Below, piece by piece: positions 59,796 to 64,000 of a stretch of 64,000 bases of DNA; position 1 is the stretch's first letter; each line of letters opens with the position of its first letter. A program made the translations under genes and the position numbers. The notes beneath the pieces are model-generated. The model was not told the origin of the DNA. It saw only the letters and a program-made list of their open reading frames with translations, and searched no databases. Where the stretch lies: assembly GCA_964304625.1 (NCBI GenBank), contig OZ199838.1, forward strand, positions 13,020,001 to 13,084,000, read 5' to 3'. This DNA is from Kudoa neothunni. Its lineage: Eukaryota; Cnidaria.

Positions 59796-62700
59796 GTGAT
59801 GAGTTCATCCTCGGAAGGGGATACTTCTAAGCGGTCTGATTCTATCAAAAAATTTTTTTTCAAAAAACTTTCTATCCAAGAAGCTGAAGAAGAATGTAAC
59901 AACCTGGATAAAGATAATAATATACAACAACTCTCTCTAGAGAATGATCTTTTACGACTCGGCTTGGATGAACCAGATTCAACCAATTGGTCAAATCAAT
60001 CGGATGATGTTGTATACAATAATTACAGTTTATGAGGAGAAGACTAAAAACTGCCTTGAAATAGAGACAGTATTTCCAGAGAATTTTGGAACCACTATTC
60101 ATTTGGATTTGTCTGTGATTTCCAATTATAGAACCCAACTTAAAGATATGTTCGTCAAAACCAACGTAGATAGTGCTGAAGAGTTGGGCAGGATGGTACA
60201 GCAGATTTTCTATATTCAGTGTATGTGTTTTGGACTATGTGAAGCATTGTGGGGGACTTCAAAATATTGTATAAAATGAAATTACTGGAGTTCATATGGA
60301 AGGATCTTGTGTACAGTGCAATAGCTTTGTTAAGATCGTCAATTAAGAAATTGAAGAAATTTTGCCCCAAGTTGAGCGGCGAAGGGGAAATATTAATGGA
60401 GTTGTTGTGTCATTTAGTAGAACGTGTCTAGCATTTTTGGACAGAATCAAACAACATCTAACCCGATTTTATACTCCAAATCGAACCGCTATCAATTCAA
60501 ACATTGCAAGATGGATCTACGATGTTTGTGTGTATAGTGGTGATTTGTATCGGTATTGTTATGAGGTTTTTTGCAGTCACAATCCAGCCATGAGTGAATA
60601 TTGTTTGGAATTATCCCGAGAGTTGTACATGGAATCTATTGATTGGTCATCCAACCACCCCAAAGCCTATCATCAACTCGCTATCTTGTCAATGTGTAGC
60701 AGAAACTTTTTCGACTCGTTCTTCTACTCCATTATAACAATCCAACTGTCTAACGGTAATGAAGAAGTGTTGCTGTCGTCGAAAGAACGTCTCAAAATTC
60801 AATGCTCGAAAGTAGGTGAAAAGTTGAAAAAATGGTCCACCAAAGTGGGTATTACTATTGTTCTCGAATCAACCACAAACGCTGCGAAAACATTCCATCA
60901 GTTGGGTTCGTCTGCCAATGAAATCTGGTGTATTACTGTAGACAACGTACCAAAAAGAATGATAATTTCAGACAATGGCCACTGCAGAAATATTTCTCTT
61001 CTCAAAACAACTATAAACAAAGAACGCAATGACTATTCGCTTGTGGTTGATAATTATTCGAAATTCGCGAAACTCATAACCAACAATAGGATTGTTGCCA
61101 ACAAACTATTTATGCTACATTTCATGTATATACACGCTGTGGATTTTGTCGATAATTGGGCTGATTATCGAGAATGTATTGTGGATTTGTGGTTGTCCTA
61201 TTTTAAACTTATGCTTAATGATGAACTGCCCTTCGGTTATTTTTCCACAACCACCAACTCTTTCAAATATCTCTACATGAATATGTTTTTCCTGCTGCAT
61301 CATTTGAAGAAAACCACTCTACCTTTAGAGTCAGCTGATAATGATTCTAGGCTGAATAGATCATTTTTATTTTTTCTCAAATATTTCTCTACCGTTGGGG
61401 AGTATTTGTTAGAAGACGAGGTTGTAGTCACTCTCGCTCGGCCTGCGATTTTGAATAAGTGTGTTTTTGTCCTTTGTCTAATTTTCAATTGGCTCTATGT
61501 TATACTTTTTGAGAGCTCTAAACTAAGATTGTCTACTTTGCATGTGAACAATCTCATTGCTCTATTCAAACGACACCAAACTCCACAATTGTGGTCTATT
61601 ATTGATCGGTTACAGTTATGGTGCAAATCGGTGATCAAATTGCTGTTACCGAAAGAAAAAAATTGCCAACCCAACAAACCCGTTATTTTCGATGAGTATC
61701 ATCATATAGTTGAGTGCTATTTTGGGCAGTTTTTCAACGTTGTCGACCCGCAGAATATCTTTGGATGCAATCCATTACATAGCTTTAGTTTGGTTAACAA
61801 ATTAGATGCTGTTACCACGCTTGAACACTTTGTTGATTGTTTTTGGAGCAAGTTCGAAGGTCTAATTGGTAGAAATAATCCAGACCAGCTTCAATCTAAT
61901 AATTCCGCCAATATTGCCCAACCAAACCCTATCATCTCTGATAACTTTTCGGACACATCACCACAAAACTTTTTAGTTTCCGTAATAATCCGGATTTCGA
62001 ACAATTGTAAATTTAGTTTGTTGGATAGGACTATCCCAAAATCCAATCACTTGTTGCCACCAATAAAAAAGATCTGCTCATTGAGAACCATCCAGAATAC
62101 ATTGTTTTTGATACCAACTGTCTATTAAATCATTATAATGAAGATAAATTTATTACTTTTATCTACTCGATCAACCTCTCACTATGTATCCCACATATTG
62201 GTAAGTTTGGTTTCAAATTTGTGGTAGATTTAAATTTTGATTAAGTTATGGGTGAACTTAACAAACTTCGAGCTCATAAAGAAAATGCCAAGTACATTTT
62301 ATATTAAATTGATTTATTTGGCTTCTAATGTGATATTTATCTTCGAGGAATATGTTATTTTTTATAATTGTTGATTTAGAAACTGCTTGGATTCAATTTA
62401 TCAGTGGACTCATTCTAAACGAACTTTCGAATCAGCTAACCCAAGCGTTAAATTTCATGATTTCCCTAATATCCGCTATCTCACAATATCAGGGCAGTTG
62501 ACTGATGAACCAAATTATGACAACAGCAATTTACTAAATAATAAACGAAAAAAGGATATGCATGTTAATTCTTGTTTGAATTTTCCTAGTTGAGGCTCAT
62601 TCAACACTCCTTTTAGAACAATTTTGATGACTACATAATTGAGAGCACCATGAAACTCACCTCAAATCATTCACCCGTTACCTATTTGGATGGTAGCTCT

Positions 62701-62880
62701 TTGAATTAATGCTCATCTATATAAGACTTTTTAGACTCCAATAGTAAAACTGTTGTCATGCGGCGAACTGTTGTGCTTACTTCATATGATATAATATTTC
62801 GCGCCAAAGCTATCCACAAAGGTTTAGCTTGTGTTCCGTTTGAATATTTGTATAAAATTTTTGGAGTGGACTCCCTTTGA
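59796..62880 (+). CDS. SMG6: SMG6/EST1-type nonsense-mediated decay endonuclease (several apparent one-base indels)
   Basis: SMG6 binds UPF1 and cuts mRNAs with premature stops through its PIN nuclease domain. The 5' exon starts MMSSSSEGDTSKRSD and is acidic. The EST1/14-3-3-like TPR region follows (LSVISNYRTQLKDMF; LLEFIWKDLVYSAIALL; FLDRIKQHLTRFYTP; GDLYRYCYEVF; HPKAYHQLAILSMCSRNFFD), then a long helical region. The PIN domain is spread over small exons: EYIVFDTNCLLNH (first Asp), VMGELNKLRAHKENAK (Glu), NNFDDYIIESTMK from 62617, and VVLTSYDIIFRAKAIHKG to the stop at 62880. Asp, Glu and the later Asps are retained, favouring SMG6 over SMG5, which lost them. The human N-terminal extension is absent. 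Frame breaks lie near 60000-60030, at 60428 and in the A6 run 62065-62070. Confidence 0.85.
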
Positions 62881-64000
62881 ATGACTCAGAAATGCTTTAA
62901 CATTACTTTATTATTTTGTTGAATTCATTAGTTGGAATTTTGTTTTTCTTTTATCTTGAGTGTACCATATTTTGAATTTATAAACTAATTTATTTTCAGT
63001 TTACCACGTTTGTACACTATCTACTCAATAGAATTAGTGAGTGTCTACTTAATAAATTATATGAGTGTATATTGGTTTTACGTATAATTTGTTTGTTGTT
63101 AAATTAGAACAAAAATTATACGAGGACCTTTGGTGGGAATATTTCGCTGTTTGAGGTTTTACATGCTAGTCGAAAAGTAACGCTTATGTATTTAGATTTT
63201 TTAATCTAGATTTAATTAAATGTGATTTTATTTTATTTATATAAATTGCTTCTATTGGTTGGTACAAGTTGACCCTTAGTTTTGACATATGCTAGCTCGC
63301 TTGTGGTTTTAAATACAGTAACAACCCCTTAAGCTTCATACAGAGTTTATTTTTAAACCCTCGTGTCCTTAGTGGGTGTATCTCGCATGCTTTAAAATTG
63401 CCAATTTTTCCCAATTCAGAGTACGCTTTGTTTCATAAACACATATCTCTTATGTTCGTTCAGAAATTAACATTACGTTATTGTTACCACCAAATCACAA
63501 TAAATTCAATATCTATATTACAACATTTTAGACAGCTACGATTCGAGGAAATAAAATTTTTTATAACAGACGTCGCAAAAATACCCGTAACTAAAAAATG
63601 ATATAATACAATGTAAACTTTTAAAAACATGCCATACTTTATTATTAAATTAATGTATATTAATGGATTTAAGGCCGAACTTATTATTTGTTGTAGAAGC
63701 ATTTTAACATATTTAAGAGTTAAACAAAATATGAAATAAATATTTATAATTTATCAAAATTTACTTCTACAAGGTAAACACATGTTAATATTTAAATAAC
63801 AAAATAAAAATAAAAAAAATTTTACTTTAACCGATTTCACATCGTATTTCGTAAACTCGTACAATTAATTTCGGAAACCTGACAGTTTAAGCCCAGATTT
63901 ATCAAGTTTAGTATTCATGTGTAGGAGGGATAGCGGGCCAAAAAATTATATCAGATGAAGATCGTAGAAAAATTGTTCATCTGGTAATGTATGAAGGTAA
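62881..64000. other. Window end: spacer and a possible transposase start
   Basis: Most of this is AT-rich and unassigned. From about 63927 the plus strand reads GGIAGQKIISDEDRRKIVHL then VMYEG up to the window edge. That resembles the helix-turn-helix opening of Tc1/IS630-type transposases (compare RKYVILSDDVKQMVV in the element at 3117-4659). It is cut off by the window, so the call is tentative. Confidence 0.35.

Noticed and set aside
1-64000. LTR elements, Polintons, other viral remains or CRISPR arrays
   Set aside because: No paired long direct repeats with reverse transcriptase, no capsid-like or protein-primed polymerase frame and no regularly spaced repeat was seen.

Overview
The window is AT-rich nuclear DNA from a small-genome animal. 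The genes are animal ones (SRF, Integrator subunit INTS7, QSOX sulfhydryl oxidase, a germinal-centre kinase III, kinesin-6, SMG6, complex I NDUFA6, an SLC3A-like heavy chain). They are cut by very short GT-AG introns, mostly 33-106 bp, and several proteins are shorter than their usual orthologues. Short introns, low GC and trimmed proteins fit a reduced, probably parasitic, metazoan such as an orthonectid or a myxozoan; the sequence alone does not settle which.

Layout. 1-408: 3' end of a membrane-protein gene (+). 657-4659: three DNA transposons (hAT, piggyBac-like, Tc1). 5819-6573: SRF (-). 8906-10485: SLC3A-like glycoprotein (-). 11360-13780: QSOX (-). 15884-18742: hAT element with a MITE and a decayed piggyBac element inside it. 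20162-23571: INTS7 (+). 23674-24306: Tigger-type MITE. 27570-28778: SLC25A14/30-type mitochondrial carrier (+). 29434-31811: two hAT elements. 32899-35227: STK24/25/26 kinase (+). 35672-37135: hAT element with a tRNA-derived SINE nested in it. 38240-40440: gamma-glutamyltransferase (-). 42010-43294: CLYBL (+), tail to tail with NDUFA6 (43382-43903, -). 46408-47973: coiled-coil protein (+), tail to tail with kinesin-6 (48161-51368, -). 52196-53251: hAT element. 53345-54785: TRMT5 (-). 55968-57987: apparently intact pogo/Tigger transposon. 58594-59609: three small repeats. 59796-62880: SMG6 (+). The last bases hold the start of what may be another transposase.

I found no operon or single pathway; this is an ordinary collection of unlinked housekeeping genes. 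The genes were joined by tracing reading phase across introns. SRF, SLC3A, the mitochondrial carrier, STK24/26, GGT, CLYBL, NDUFA6, KIF20, TRMT5 and the Tigger transposase all assemble in frame with no repair. QSOX, INTS7, SMG6 and the coiled-coil gene need single-base corrections, nearly all in homopolymers. That pattern looks like assembly error more than gene death.

The most unusual content is the mobile DNA: an intact spliced Tigger element whose transposase ends in a PCNA-binding-like motif, a five-copy family of about 220-bp nested-palindrome MITEs, five hAT elements with full or partly decayed target duplications, and two datable nests of insertions. No LTR, Polinton-like or viral element and no CRISPR array was recognised.
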